Shown piece after piece: positions 1 through 7,184 of a stretch of 17,076 nt of DNA (its first letter is position 1; each line of letters starts with the position of its first letter). A program made the translations under genes and the position numbers. Source of the DNA: Gemmatimonadota bacterium (GTDB lineage Bacteria > Gemmatimonadota > Gemmatimonadetes > Gemmatimonadales > GWC2-71-9); the NCBI GenBank assembly GCA_016180765.1, contig JACPAP010000235.1, forward strand, positions 1 to 17,076, written 5' to 3'. Below the pieces are notes generated by a model. That model worked only from the letters and a program-made list of their open reading frames with translations, did no database searches and was not told the origin of the DNA.

Positions 1-538
1 CCGCCGCCGAGCCGATCATGATGTTGGGCGGATCGCCGATCAGCGTGGCCGTCCCGCCGATGTTGGAGGCCATGACCTCACCCACCAGGATGGGATACGC
101 CGGGATCTTGAGCTGCTTGGCCACCGCGATGGTCACAGGAACCACGAGCAGCACCGTGGTGACGTTGTCCAGCAGGGCCGAGATGACCGCGGTCGCCACC
201 GAGAGCCCCACGAGAATGCCGGCGGGAGAGGCCTTGGCGAGCTTGACCGACCGGATGGCCAGGTACTCGAACACCCCGCTCCGGCGCGTGACGCCCACGA
301 TCAGCATCATCCCGGCCAGCAGCATGATGGTGTTGAAGTCCACCCCGGCGATCGCCGCGTCCTGGTTCAGGACGCCCACGATGATCATCAGCACCGCGCC
401 CACGCCGGCGACGATGGCGCGGTTCACCCGCTCACTCATGATCGCGATGTAGGTGGCGATCAGGATCGCGGTAGAAACCCAGAGGGGGTCGAGCCCGAAA
501 ATGACCTTAGGAACCCACTCGGTCGCTTCTTGCACCAT
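1..538 (-). CDS. ArsB/NhaD-family (SLC13-type) ion transporter, N-terminal part
   Basis: Integral inner-membrane secondary transporter of the ion-transporter superfamily that includes ArsB, NhaD and SLC13 permeases; the substrate (anion, arsenite or Na+/H+) cannot be decided. The frame begins at an ATG (536-538 on the complement) and runs off the left edge, giving 179 residues. The N-terminus has hydrophobic segments at about 19-34 and 41-57, then more membrane segments at 69-83 and 107-122. Two family signatures are visible: DNVTTV at 124-129, and an N-IGGTATLIGDPPN-type loop at about 159-172, which is the conserved half-helix or substrate-binding region. A GAGG lies only 3 bases before the ATG, so the ribosome site is weak. 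The MFS gene ends 88 bases upstream on the same strand, so co-transcription is possible. The family is confident; the specificity is not. Confidence 0.85.
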   Translation of the reverse strand, partial: MVQEATEWVPKVIFGLDPLWVSTAILIATYIAIMSERVNRAIVAGVGAVLMIIVGVLNQDAAIAGVDFNTIMLLAGMMLIVGVTRRSGVFEYLAIRSVKLAKASPAGILVGLSVATAVISALLDNVTTVLLVVPVTIAVAKQLKIPAYPILVGEVMASNIGGTATLIGDPPNIMIGSAA

Positions 539-617
539 TGGCCTCGTCAGGATGGCGCAGCAGGATAACCGGAGAAGACCGTGCGGGCCCGTGAGTTCCG
601 GGTGAAGAACCCATGAA

Positions 618-631
618 GGTGAGGCCTCACC
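618..631. repeat. Perfect 14-bp palindrome at the MFS gene stop
   Basis: GGTGAGGCCTCACC is its own reverse complement and covers the TGA stop (627-629, complement) of the MFS gene. It could be a small stem at the 3' end of that mRNA or a protein-binding site in front of the downstream transporter gene. No U-tract follows, so it is a poor intrinsic terminator. Confidence 0.35.
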
Positions 632-1787
632 CCTCGGAGAACCGCAGCGTCACCAGCCAGGTCAGCACCAGGATGACGCCGGCGCCTACGAACGTGACCG
701 CCGGATCGAGCCGGTCGTACAGCTCTCCAAACACGAACGGGCCGGTGAACCGCCCCATCGCGGAGAACGACTGGGCCGCCCCGAGCATGGTGCCCTGCTC
801 GGTCACGCCCACCAGCTTGGAGATCAGCCCCGTGAGCGCCGGTCCCACCAGGCTGTTCGCGAACCCGAGCACCACGACCCACCCATAGAGCGTCCGCCCG
901 TCTGCCACGAACGGGACCACGGCGATGGGGATCGCCATGCCGAGCGTGCCCACGATCGCGAGCAGCCGGTCGCCGAAGCGCTTGGCCAGCCGGCCGAAGA
1001 AGTACCCCTGCACACTGGTGGCCATGATGCCGACGATGGTAAAGAACAATCCCAGCTCGCGCTCCCCCCAGCCGAACCGCGCCTTGGTGAACAATGGCAG
1101 CGCCACCATGTAGCCCGAGAAGGCGAACGGGATCAGCGCGAACACCAGGAGCGGGGGACCCAGCTTCGGGTCCCGCAGCGCCCGGACCAGGTGTCCCACG
1201 TCAAACAGGCTCCGGGTGACCCGGTGCTCCGCACGCAGTGATTCCTGGAGGATGAAATACGCCGAGACGAAGTTCGCGGCCGAAAGCCCGGCCGCGGCGA
1301 AGCCCACGGCCGCCGGCCCGCCGTAATGTCCCGCCAGCCCGCCCAACGCGGGGCCCACGATGAACCCCAGCCCGAACGCCGCGCCGATCAACCCCATGCC
1401 GCGCGAGCGGTCCCGCTGGGTCGTGATGTCCGCGATGTAGGCCTGCGCCACCGAGATGTTGCCCGCGGAGAACCCCGCCAGCGATCGCGCCAGGAACAGC
1501 ACTAAATAGGAGCCGGCGAACGCGAACACCATGTACCCGGTGAAGCTGAACAGGATGGTGACCAGCAGGATGGGCCGCCGACCCAGCCGGTCCGAGAGCC
1601 GGCCCAGCACGATGGTGGCCACGAACTGCATCAGCGAGAAGGTCCCGATCAGCGCGCCGAAGCCCAGGCCGCCCACGCCGAGGCGCTGCGCGAAGTACGG
1701 CAGGATGGGGATGATGAGCCCGAACCCCACCAGGTCGATCAGAACCGTGAGGAAGATGACCCCGAGCCGCGCGCGGGTGGTGGACAT
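627..1787 (-). CDS. MFS transporter, TetA/multidrug-exporter type
   Basis: A 386-aa inner-membrane protein of the major facilitator superfamily, likely a proton-driven drug or metabolite exporter of the 12-TM DHA1/TetA-like group. Visible signatures are a charged Asp in TM1 (D18 within a LIDLVGFGLIIPILP stretch), motif A in the TM2-3 loop (GRLSDRLGRRPI, about 62-73), a motif-B-like R101-S-L-A-G-F-S-A-G-N, and a motif-C-like antiporter signature around 135-150 (GAAFGLGFIVGPALGG). A second charged loop, GRLAKRFGDR, starts the C-terminal half. The length is normal. The ATG at 1785-1787 (complement) gives a proper short cytoplasmic N-terminus, but no clear Shine-Dalgarno precedes it. The gene is divergent from the small membrane protein starting at 1837, with 49 bases between them. 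The sequence resembles tetracycline-family efflux pumps, but this does not prove tetracycline export. Confidence 0.88.
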   Translation of the reverse strand: MSTTRARLGVIFLTVLIDLVGFGLIIPILPYFAQRLGVGGLGFGALIGTFSLMQFVATIVLGRLSDRLGRRPILLVTILFSFTGYMVFAFAGSYLVLFLARSLAGFSAGNISVAQAYIADITTQRDRSRGMGLIGAAFGLGFIVGPALGGLAGHYGGPAAVGFAAAGLSAANFVSAYFILQESLRAEHRVTRSLFDVGHLVRALRDPKLGPPLLVFALIPFAFSGYMVALPLFTKARFGWGERELGLFFTIVGIMATSVQGYFFGRLAKRFGDRLLAIVGTLGMAIPIAVVPFVADGRTLYGWVVVLGFANSLVGPALTGLISKLVGVTEQGTMLGAAQSFSAMGRFTGPFVFGELYDRLDPAVTFVGAGVILVLTWLVTLRFSEG

Positions 1788-1836
1788 GAAGGCTGCAATC
1801 TAATGTCCCACCCAGGCCCACAGGGGAGGATCGGCT

Positions 1837-2109
1837 GTGTTTGCGAACCCGTTGGTAGACGTACTCGGCTGGCTGGGCGCCGCCTGCGTGCTCACCGCCT
1901 ACGGCCTGGTGTCCGCAGGCAGGGTGCACGGCACATCGCGCCTGTACCAGGTCCCCAACGCGATCGGCTCCGTGCTGCTAACGGTCAATACCTACTTCTA
2001 CCACGCCTATCCGTCGTCGTTTGTGAATGTGTTGTGGCTGGGGATTGCGCTCTACGCGCTGCGCGCTGGGAAAAGGGGAAAGGGAAACGGGAAAGGTTTG
2101 GCATCATAG
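1837..2109 (+). CDS. Small integral membrane protein, CBU_0592-like
   Basis: A 90-aa membrane protein with no known function. It starts at GTG 1837, supported by a strong GGGGAGGA ribosome site at 1823-1830 with a 6-base spacer. Hydrophobic segments lie at about 7-27, 40-53 and 58-77. The pattern LGWLGAACVLTAYGLVSAG, followed by a YQVPNAIGSVLLTVNTY stretch, resembles the small CBU_0592-type membrane proteins; this is recalled family similarity, not a search result. The last 13 residues (GKRGKGNGKGLAS) are basic and low-complexity because they are encoded by the left arm of the hairpin at 2068-2143. The stop codon TAG (2107-2109) lies in the hairpin loop, so the natural C-terminus may have been replaced by repeat sequence. 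Confidence 0.7.
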   Translation: MFANPLVDVLGWLGAACVLTAYGLVSAGRVHGTSRLYQVPNAIGSVLLTVNTYFYHAYPSSFVNVLWLGIALYALRAGKRGKGNGKGLAS

Positions 2110-2143
2110 CCCCACCTTTCCCGTTTCCCGTTTCTCTTTTCCC
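2068..2143. terminator. Long purine/pyrimidine hairpin between convergent genes
   Basis: Perfect 15-bp arms, GGGAAACGGGAAAGG (2082-2096) and its complement (2115-2129), flank an 18-base loop. Beyond a single A/G mismatch the stem continues for another 14 pairs out to 2068/2143, two of them G-U if read as plus-strand RNA. It lies between the 3' ends of the plus-strand small membrane protein gene and the minus-strand outer-membrane protein gene (stop at 2149), as expected of a bidirectional terminator. There is no clean U-tract, so a dispersed extragenic palindrome is an alternative. The arms consist of repeated GGGAAA-type units. Confidence 0.65.
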
Positions 2144-2148
2144 CTCGG

Positions 2149-5100
2149 TCAGAACCCCGGCGTGAACGCCCACTGTACGTAGGTGCCCCGCCCCCGATTG
2201 AACGGGTGCACCACGTCCATCTCCACGATCACGAACCCGAAGAAGTTGAACCGGAACCCGCCGCCGGCGGAGTAGATGGGCTTGCGGTCTCCATCGAGGA
2301 AGAACGGCTTGTCGGCCGAGGTGCCGCATACGGCGGGCGAAACGCTCGGCGTGCAACCCCACGCCAGCCCAGCGTCACCAAACACAAACAGGTCCAGCGG
2401 CAAAAAGCCGAATGGGCCGCCGGCCCGCAACAGTCCCAGGGGGGGGAACCGCAGTTCCAGGTTGCCCACCAGCATCTTGGTCCCGAAGAGGTTGAAGAAC
2501 TCCGGGCAGTCGGGCGTGGAGCAATCGCTCGACTCGAACGAGCCGTACGAGTAGCCCCGGACCAGCCCGTCGTACCCCATGAACAACGGCTGCATCCGGC
2601 TGGATTCGGTACTGTCCGTCCCGTAGCGGGCGTAGTGGAGCACCCGCGCGGCCAACGTGAACGGCCGCGCCGGCATGACGTACTTGCGGTAGTCCGCGAG
2701 CACCGTTTGGAAATTCAACGATCCCTGCGTCGTCCCCAGCTCCATGCGGTAGCGCTGCCCCAGCATCGGCCCGGTGAACCCGAAGAGGGCGTTGTCGTAG
2801 ACCAGGGCGGCGCTCCCCTGCCCCAGATTCAGGGCGGGGTAGGTGGCGAGCTCCGTCTTGACCTGGTCCAGCACGTCGAACGTGATGGGGTGCAAGTAGT
2901 CGTCGATCTGCTCGATGTCGTAATTGATGTTGGCGTAGCCAACGCTTCCCTCGATCCTGCGAACCCGGCTGAACGGGTACGCGAAGACCCAATCCGCCTG
3001 GCGGTTGGTCTGTCGGAACAACGTGGTCCGTTGCACCGGCACGACGAAGCTCGTTCCCGGGAGGGTATCGCTGCCCAACTGGACGTAGCCGATCCGGTAG
3101 GGGATCTGTTGGACCGCCGCCCCCCAATTCAACCGGTGGTACGTGTTGCTGTAGCCCAGGAGCGCGGAGATGTCCTTCGTGGTACCCTGGAACTGGACGC
3201 CGGTGGCCAGGTTGTGGCCGCCCAGCATGTCGCTCCAGAAGAGCGACGCGCCGCCGCCGATGTAGGTGCCGAACCGGTCCGCGCCCACGGCCAAGGACGG
3301 TTGGCTGATGTAATCCAGCCCCAGGCGTGCCCGGTACGGCTGCTGGGCGAACCCGCCGGTGTCCGAGGGGAGCCCGAAGAACGCGTTCGCGTTCTGCGTC
3401 AGCACCTGGCTCTGTCGCTGCCGGGGCGGGAGCATGGCGGGATCCCCCCCCGCCAGCGGCTGGCCCACGGGGCCGTCGACCAGCACCGCGGGATCGTCCG
3501 CCACGTAGATGGAGTAGCCGTCGTTGCCGTACACGCTGAAGGCGACCTCGCCGGAGCGGGACGCGACGGTGAGCGCGGGGCTCAGGTCGGTGATCCCGCT
3601 CACGCCGGCGTACAGATTGGTGAGCTGGGTGATCCGCCCTCCGGCTACCTCGATCCGATACAGGTTGGGGATACCGTTCTGATCAGACACGAAGTACAGG
3701 CTCGTGCCGTCCGGCGCCCACTGCGGGTTGAGGTGCTTCCCCTCGGGGAACGCCGCCAGCTCGCGCCCCCTGCCGGTCCCCAAGTCGAAGAGACCGAGGC
3801 GGTAGTTGCCGTAGTCCAGGTTATCGAGCTTGGTGGAGAAGCGATCCGTCACCCAGGCGAGGGTCCGCCCGTCGGGTGACCAGGCGGGCTGCAGGTCGGC
3901 GTACGCGTCGTTCGTCAAACGCTTGAGCTCGCTCCGCCCGAGATCGTACAGGTACAGGTCCGACAGGCCGCCCACCAGCGCCGAGAACGCCACCTGGCGG
4001 CCGTCCGGCGACCAGGTGGGGTTGAGCACCTCGCCCAGCTCGGGCAAGGCGATCTCCCGCTCGATCCTGTCCTCCGGAACGTTGAGGATGCTGAGCACCG
4101 GGCGTCCGTCGCGCACCGCGCCGAACCCGAACCGCTCGCCGCTGGGGTCCCAGGCGCCGGCCGAGCCGATGAACTGAATGCTCTCGAAGTGCGCGTCGAT
4201 GTCCGTCCGCACGATCCGCTTCAGCACCTTGCCGGTCGTGGCGTCGGCCAGATACAGGTCGATCGAGAACAGGTCCCGTGACGAGAGGAACACCAGCTTG
4301 GAGCCGTCGGGACTCAAGACCGGCGCGATGTTGTAGCCACCGGTGTTCTTGTCGGCTACGATCACCTCCCGCCCGTAGTCGGCAGGCGGCTGGGTCGCGT
4401 CCTTCAACGGCGCGAACGCCTCCTTGGTAGCCTCCTGCCACTGCAGCACGATCGAGTCCGCTGACTGCCGCAGGGCTTGCTGGAACGCGAACTTGACATC
4501 GCCGCGCCGCGAGGCCTTGAGCACCTTGCCCACCGCGTCGTCGCCAAAGCGCCCGCCCACGTACGCCCACAGCGCTTGTCCGTAGCGATAGGGGAAGAAA
4601 CGGGGGTCCTCCAGGCGCCCCAGGTTCGGCAGCTTGTCGGCGCGCACGGCATCCCGCATCCACATGGTGGTGTTGGCGTCCTTGGGACCGACCGACAGGT
4701 ACTCGGCCATGCCCTCGACGAACCAGAGCGGATAACGCATCACGGACGGGCCGCCGGCGCGCAGCACCCCGCCTCGGGCGCCGGTCATGTCGAACTGGAA
4801 GGCGTGGATCAGCTCGTGGGTGAGGACGTGATCGGTTTCTTTGAGCGGTCCGGCGAACGGCATCACGATGCGGCGCTTGAGGATCTCCGTTACCCCGCCG
4901 GTTCCCTCGCCGCTCCCCGAGATCACGTTGGTCTGGCGGAATTGCGGTGCGCTGGCGTAGAGGATCAGGGCTTGCCGGTTCGACAGCTCGTGGTCCAGGA
5001 GGCGCGAGATCCGGGCGTACGCCCGTTCCGCCATTTGCGCCGCGTAATTGGCGGCTCGCTCTCCTTCGGGATAATAGTAGATGTCGAAGTGCTGGGTCTT

Positions 5101-5229
5101 CAGCACCCGGAAGTTGAAGGTCTCGTATTCGACCTGATTCTGCCCGAAGTATTGGGCGGAGGCCGGGCCCGGGACGCCGATCGCTGCGAATGCCGCAGCC
5201 AGTACCACCATGCGAAAGCGTGACAGCAT
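2149..5229 (-). CDS. Outer-membrane protein: gluzincin peptidase-like domain, TolB propeller and Omp85-like barrel
   Basis: A 1026-aa exported protein. A signal peptide spans 1-25, with likely cleavage after ASA before Q26. Domain 1 (about 35-280) is a peptidase-MA-like gluzincin domain with HELIH at 138-142 and a downstream WFVEGMAEY (E172), the expected third zinc ligand. Domain 2 (about 298-580) is a TolB/WD40-type beta-propeller with repeated (S/A)PDG motifs near 306, 407, 451 and 505. Domain 3 (about 633-1026) is a beta-rich barrel resembling the BamA/D15 surface-antigen domain, ending in the outer-membrane-type terminal Phe (FTPGF). The ATG at 5227-5229 (complement) has a strong GAGGAGGG ribosome site (5236-5243) with a 6-base spacer. 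An AT-rich patch near 5267-5276 may hold the promoter. The likely role is an envelope-anchored metallopeptidase or binding platform. The substrate is unknown and catalysis is inferred only from the conserved residues. Confidence 0.85.
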   Translation of the reverse strand: MLSRFRMVVLAAAFAAIGVPGPASAQYFGQNQVEYETFNFRVLKTQHFDIYYYPEGERAANYAAQMAERAYARISRLLDHELSNRQALILYASAPQFRQTNVISGSGEGTGGVTEILKRRIVMPFAGPLKETDHVLTHELIHAFQFDMTGARGGVLRAGGPSVMRYPLWFVEGMAEYLSVGPKDANTTMWMRDAVRADKLPNLGRLEDPRFFPYRYGQALWAYVGGRFGDDAVGKVLKASRRGDVKFAFQQALRQSADSIVLQWQEATKEAFAPLKDATQPPADYGREVIVADKNTGGYNIAPVLSPDGSKLVFLSSRDLFSIDLYLADATTGKVLKRIVRTDIDAHFESIQFIGSAGAWDPSGERFGFGAVRDGRPVLSILNVPEDRIEREIALPELGEVLNPTWSPDGRQVAFSALVGGLSDLYLYDLGRSELKRLTNDAYADLQPAWSPDGRTLAWVTDRFSTKLDNLDYGNYRLGLFDLGTGRGRELAAFPEGKHLNPQWAPDGTSLYFVSDQNGIPNLYRIEVAGGRITQLTNLYAGVSGITDLSPALTVASRSGEVAFSVYGNDGYSIYVADDPAVLVDGPVGQPLAGGDPAMLPPRQRQSQVLTQNANAFFGLPSDTGGFAQQPYRARLGLDYISQPSLAVGADRFGTYIGGGASLFWSDMLGGHNLATGVQFQGTTKDISALLGYSNTYHRLNWGAAVQQIPYRIGYVQLGSDTLPGTSFVVPVQRTTLFRQTNRQADWVFAYPFSRVRRIEGSVGYANINYDIEQIDDYLHPITFDVLDQVKTELATYPALNLGQGSAALVYDNALFGFTGPMLGQRYRMELGTTQGSLNFQTVLADYRKYVMPARPFTLAARVLHYARYGTDSTESSRMQPLFMGYDGLVRGYSYGSFESSDCSTPDCPEFFNLFGTKMLVGNLELRFPPLGLLRAGGPFGFLPLDLFVFGDAGLAWGCTPSVSPAVCGTSADKPFFLDGDRKPIYSAGGGFRFNFFGFVIVEMDVVHPFNRGRGTYVQWAFTPGF

Positions 5230-5313
5230 CTCGTTCCCTCCTCGTGATGACGCCGTATGACGCTCGATATTAATACCACGGCGCCATCCCTAGGGTCCCT
5301 GAGGCCCCCGCCG

Positions 5314-5340
5314 GCGCCGCGGCCGAGCCGGTCGCGGCGC
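5314..5340 (-). terminator. GC-rich hairpin after the lipoprotein gene
   Basis: An 11-bp stem (5314-5324 with 5330-5340, one imperfect pair) closes a 5-base loop, 22 bases past the stop of the minus-strand lipoprotein gene. It is a strong GC stem but has no U-tract. It could separate the lipoprotein transcript from the outer-membrane protein gene downstream. Confidence 0.4.
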
Positions 5341-5362
5341 GCGGTGGCGGAGGCGAGGTGGC

Positions 5363-6301
5363 TCACGGGCAGGTGAGCCGCCCCCGGGGCAGCGTAAAGG
5401 TGCCGGTCTTGGTCTCGCCGTCATGGGTGATCACGATCGTCGCGGTGTCCGAACCGTCGTAGGTGATGACCTCACGGCGCGACGACGTGACCGGGTCCTG
5501 CCCGTCGTAGGTCACGGTCGCCTGCATCGAGCGGATGACCGTGCCGGCCACCGGATAGATCCTGGTGCCCGCTTCAACCGGGATGACCAGGCCCTGAATC
5601 GTGTCGCCGATGATCCTGAGGGCGGTGAAATGACCCTGATCGTTGGTGCCGACCGTGGTTTCCTCTCCGGCCGACGTACCGTCCACCGTGCGCTGGGTGC
5701 TGCCCGGCGCCAAGCCGGAGACGGTCCGATCGCTCGCGTGTTGCAGCGTGCTGGTGTCGCCGTCGCGGCGGATCCGGGTGCCGCTCACCCCGATCTGCAG
5801 GTTGATGGTGTTGGTGGTGAGGCGGTCGAACCCCGTCTGGAGCTGCCCGTCGGCGTCATAGTACGCCGCGGAGCGAGTGATCGTGAGTCCGTTCCGGGTC
5901 TCCGGCTCGCAGACCACGCGACCGCTGGAGCTGTCGTAGTCGCAATCACCAGGCAGGTAGCGCAGGTCACCGTGTCGGCCGCGGCCGAACCCGGGGCCGA
6001 ATCCGTGCCCCATGAACAGGCCGCCCAGCCCGCCGCCCATCATGAAGGACCCGAATCCCGCGCCGGGTCCCATACCGCGTCCGGGGCCGTGCCCGCGACC
6101 CCCGTGGCGGCCCTGCGGTCCCCACTCAGGGTTGCCGGTGGCCGAGTCGCCAGCAAACGAGCTGGTGGCGTTGCTGAAGCCCGGGGGGACCGACTGGAAC
6201 GCCGGGAGCAGGCTTTCAGTGATCTGGGGCTCGGTGCCCAAGGCGCAAGCGGTGGCGAGAACGGCCACCGCCGCGAGCGAGCGTAGGGGCATGCGATTCA
6301 T
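5363..6301 (-). CDS. Putative lipoprotein with Gly/His/Met-rich segment
   Basis: I do not recognise this 312-aa protein family. The ATG at 6299-6301 (complement) was chosen over an upstream in-frame ATG (6329-6331) because it has an AGGAG site (6311-6315, spacer 9) and places a hydrophobic signal at the very N-terminus (MNRMPLRSLAAVAVLATAC). C19 could be a lipidation site, although Ala at -3 makes the lipobox imperfect. Residues 61-112 form a low-complexity region rich in Gly, Arg, His, Met and Phe. Residues 120 and 131 are a Cys pair within a GDCDYD...VVCEPE stretch. The remaining 180 residues are Thr/Asp-rich with alternating patterns typical of beta-strands (for example TYDGSDTATIVITHDGETKT). 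It lies downstream of the sigma-factor gene on the same strand, 197 bases away, so it may belong to that regulon. A metal- or matrix-binding role is speculation. Confidence 0.65.
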   Translation of the reverse strand: MNRMPLRSLAAVAVLATACALGTEPQITESLLPAFQSVPPGFSNATSSFAGDSATGNPEWGPQGRHGGRGHGPGRGMGPGAGFGSFMMGGGLGGLFMGHGFGPGFGRGRHGDLRYLPGDCDYDSSSGRVVCEPETRNGLTITRSAAYYDADGQLQTGFDRLTTNTINLQIGVSGTRIRRDGDTSTLQHASDRTVSGLAPGSTQRTVDGTSAGEETTVGTNDQGHFTALRIIGDTIQGLVIPVEAGTRIYPVAGTVIRSMQATVTYDGQDPVTSSRREVITYDGSDTATIVITHDGETKTGTFTLPRGRLTCP

Positions 6302-6400
6302 CGTCTGGATCTCCTGGTGAGGCCGTCCCACCGGTCGAAACCCGTTTCCACCGGCGGCGGCGTCACCTACAGAGACACGCCAGCCCGCGGATACCCCTAT

Positions 6401-6495
6401 GGAATGGTGAATGTTGAACCAGAAATGTCGAAGGCAGAAGTTCTTACTTCAACATTCCTTGTTCGATATTCGACGTTCGGTATTCGAAATTCGAA
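6401..6495. repeat. REP-like imperfect hairpin with TTCGA heptamers
   Basis: Just after the sigma-factor stop, an AT-richer block contains five back-to-back 7-base units of the form (A/G)TTCG(A/G)N at 6461-6495. The whole block folds as a long imperfect hairpin: GAAGT (6437-6441) pairs with ACTTC (6446-6450) around a TCTT loop, and the flanking arms 6401-6436 and 6451-6486 match at about half their positions plus several G-T pairs. The composition is unlike the surrounding coding DNA. It looks like a dispersed extragenic palindrome. It may end the sigma transcript or stabilise its 3' end before the lipoprotein gene. Confidence 0.6.
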
Positions 6496-6498
6496 GGC

Positions 6499-7149
6499 CT
6501 ACATATCCCCCCCTTCTGGTAGCCATGGGGCCAGGCGCTCGCGCAGCACCCGGATCGCCTTGCCCATCTGCGCTTCCACGGTCTTTACGGAGATCCCCAG
6601 GACCTGCGCGATCTCCGCGTACTTGAGGCCGTGTAGCCGGCTCAGCTCGAACACCTCCCGGCACCGGTCGGGAAGCTGCGCGACCGCCTGGGCCAGGGCG
6701 ACATCCATTTCCTTTTCCAGGAGATCCCGATCGGCCGGGGGGCCGCCGGGGCGCCAGGCCACCTCCGGAGCACCGCGCTGCGCTACGCGCTGGTGGCGCA
6801 CCTGGTTGAGGGCGCGATTGCGGACGGCGCGCAAGAGGTATGCTCGGAGCGAGGTCTCGACCACGATACTCTCGCGACGACGCCACAACTCCAGCATGAC
6901 GTCCTGGGCGACGTCCTCGGCCGGCGCGCGATCCCTGAGGATTGCCTGAGCCAGGCCCACGAGCCGCGCATAGTGGGTCCGGAACACAGATTCGAACGCC
7001 GGTTCCTCGCCCGCTCGAAGGCGCGCGAGGATCTCCTGTTCTTGCGGGGTCGGTCCGGTCAAGCGACTGGACTGTGTCGCGGGAAGCCATAACCTACCCC
7101 CGAGGAGGGCGCCCGGCAAACGCGCGGCCGGCATAGAATTAGGGGCCAC
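6499..7149 (-). CDS. ECF-type RNA polymerase sigma factor (FecI-like)
   Basis: A sigma-70 family factor of extracytoplasmic-function type that directs RNA polymerase to the promoters of its regulon. The region-2 domain spans about 52-118 (FRTHYARLVGLAQAIL, then the AEDVAQDVMLELWRRR core and AYLLRAVRNRALNQVRHQR). Region 4 spans about 155-208, with a helix-turn-helix in YAEIAQVLGISVKTVEAQM. The divergent FecR gene and STN-type TonB receptor mark it as the sigma of a surface-signalling triad. The start is uncertain. The open frame begins at GTG 7149, with alternatives ATG 7134 and TTG 7062. None has a convincing ribosome site, and the first 29 residues look unlike a sigma factor, so the true protein may start near 7062 (about 187 aa). 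The repeat at 6401-6495 follows the stop. Confidence 0.88.
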   Translation of the reverse strand: MAPNSMPAARLPGALLGGRLWLPATQSSRLTGPTPQEQEILARLRAGEEPAFESVFRTHYARLVGLAQAILRDRAPAEDVAQDVMLELWRRRESIVVETSLRAYLLRAVRNRALNQVRHQRVAQRGAPEVAWRPGGPPADRDLLEKEMDVALAQAVAQLPDRCREVFELSRLHGLKYAEIAQVLGISVKTVEAQMGKAIRVLRERLAPWLPEGGDM

Positions 7150-7184
7150 GTAGGGGTACGGTCCCGGTAGGGTGTCTTACGGGT

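Noticed and set aside
627..1787. Calling the MFS gene a tetracycline-resistance determinant
   Set aside because: The motifs fit the TetA-like group, but many drug and metabolite exporters share them, so no substrate was assigned.
2206..3879. 557-codon plus-strand frame antisense to the outer-membrane protein
   Set aside because: Compositional shadow with no domain or signal and no ribosome site; the minus-strand protein explains the region.
6328..6354. CCACCGG direct repeats and a GGAAAC (complement) in front of the lipoprotein gene as an ECF promoter or operator
   Set aside because: Only one hexamer is convincing, no clear -10 at the right spacing, and the repeats are short; kept as a hint only.
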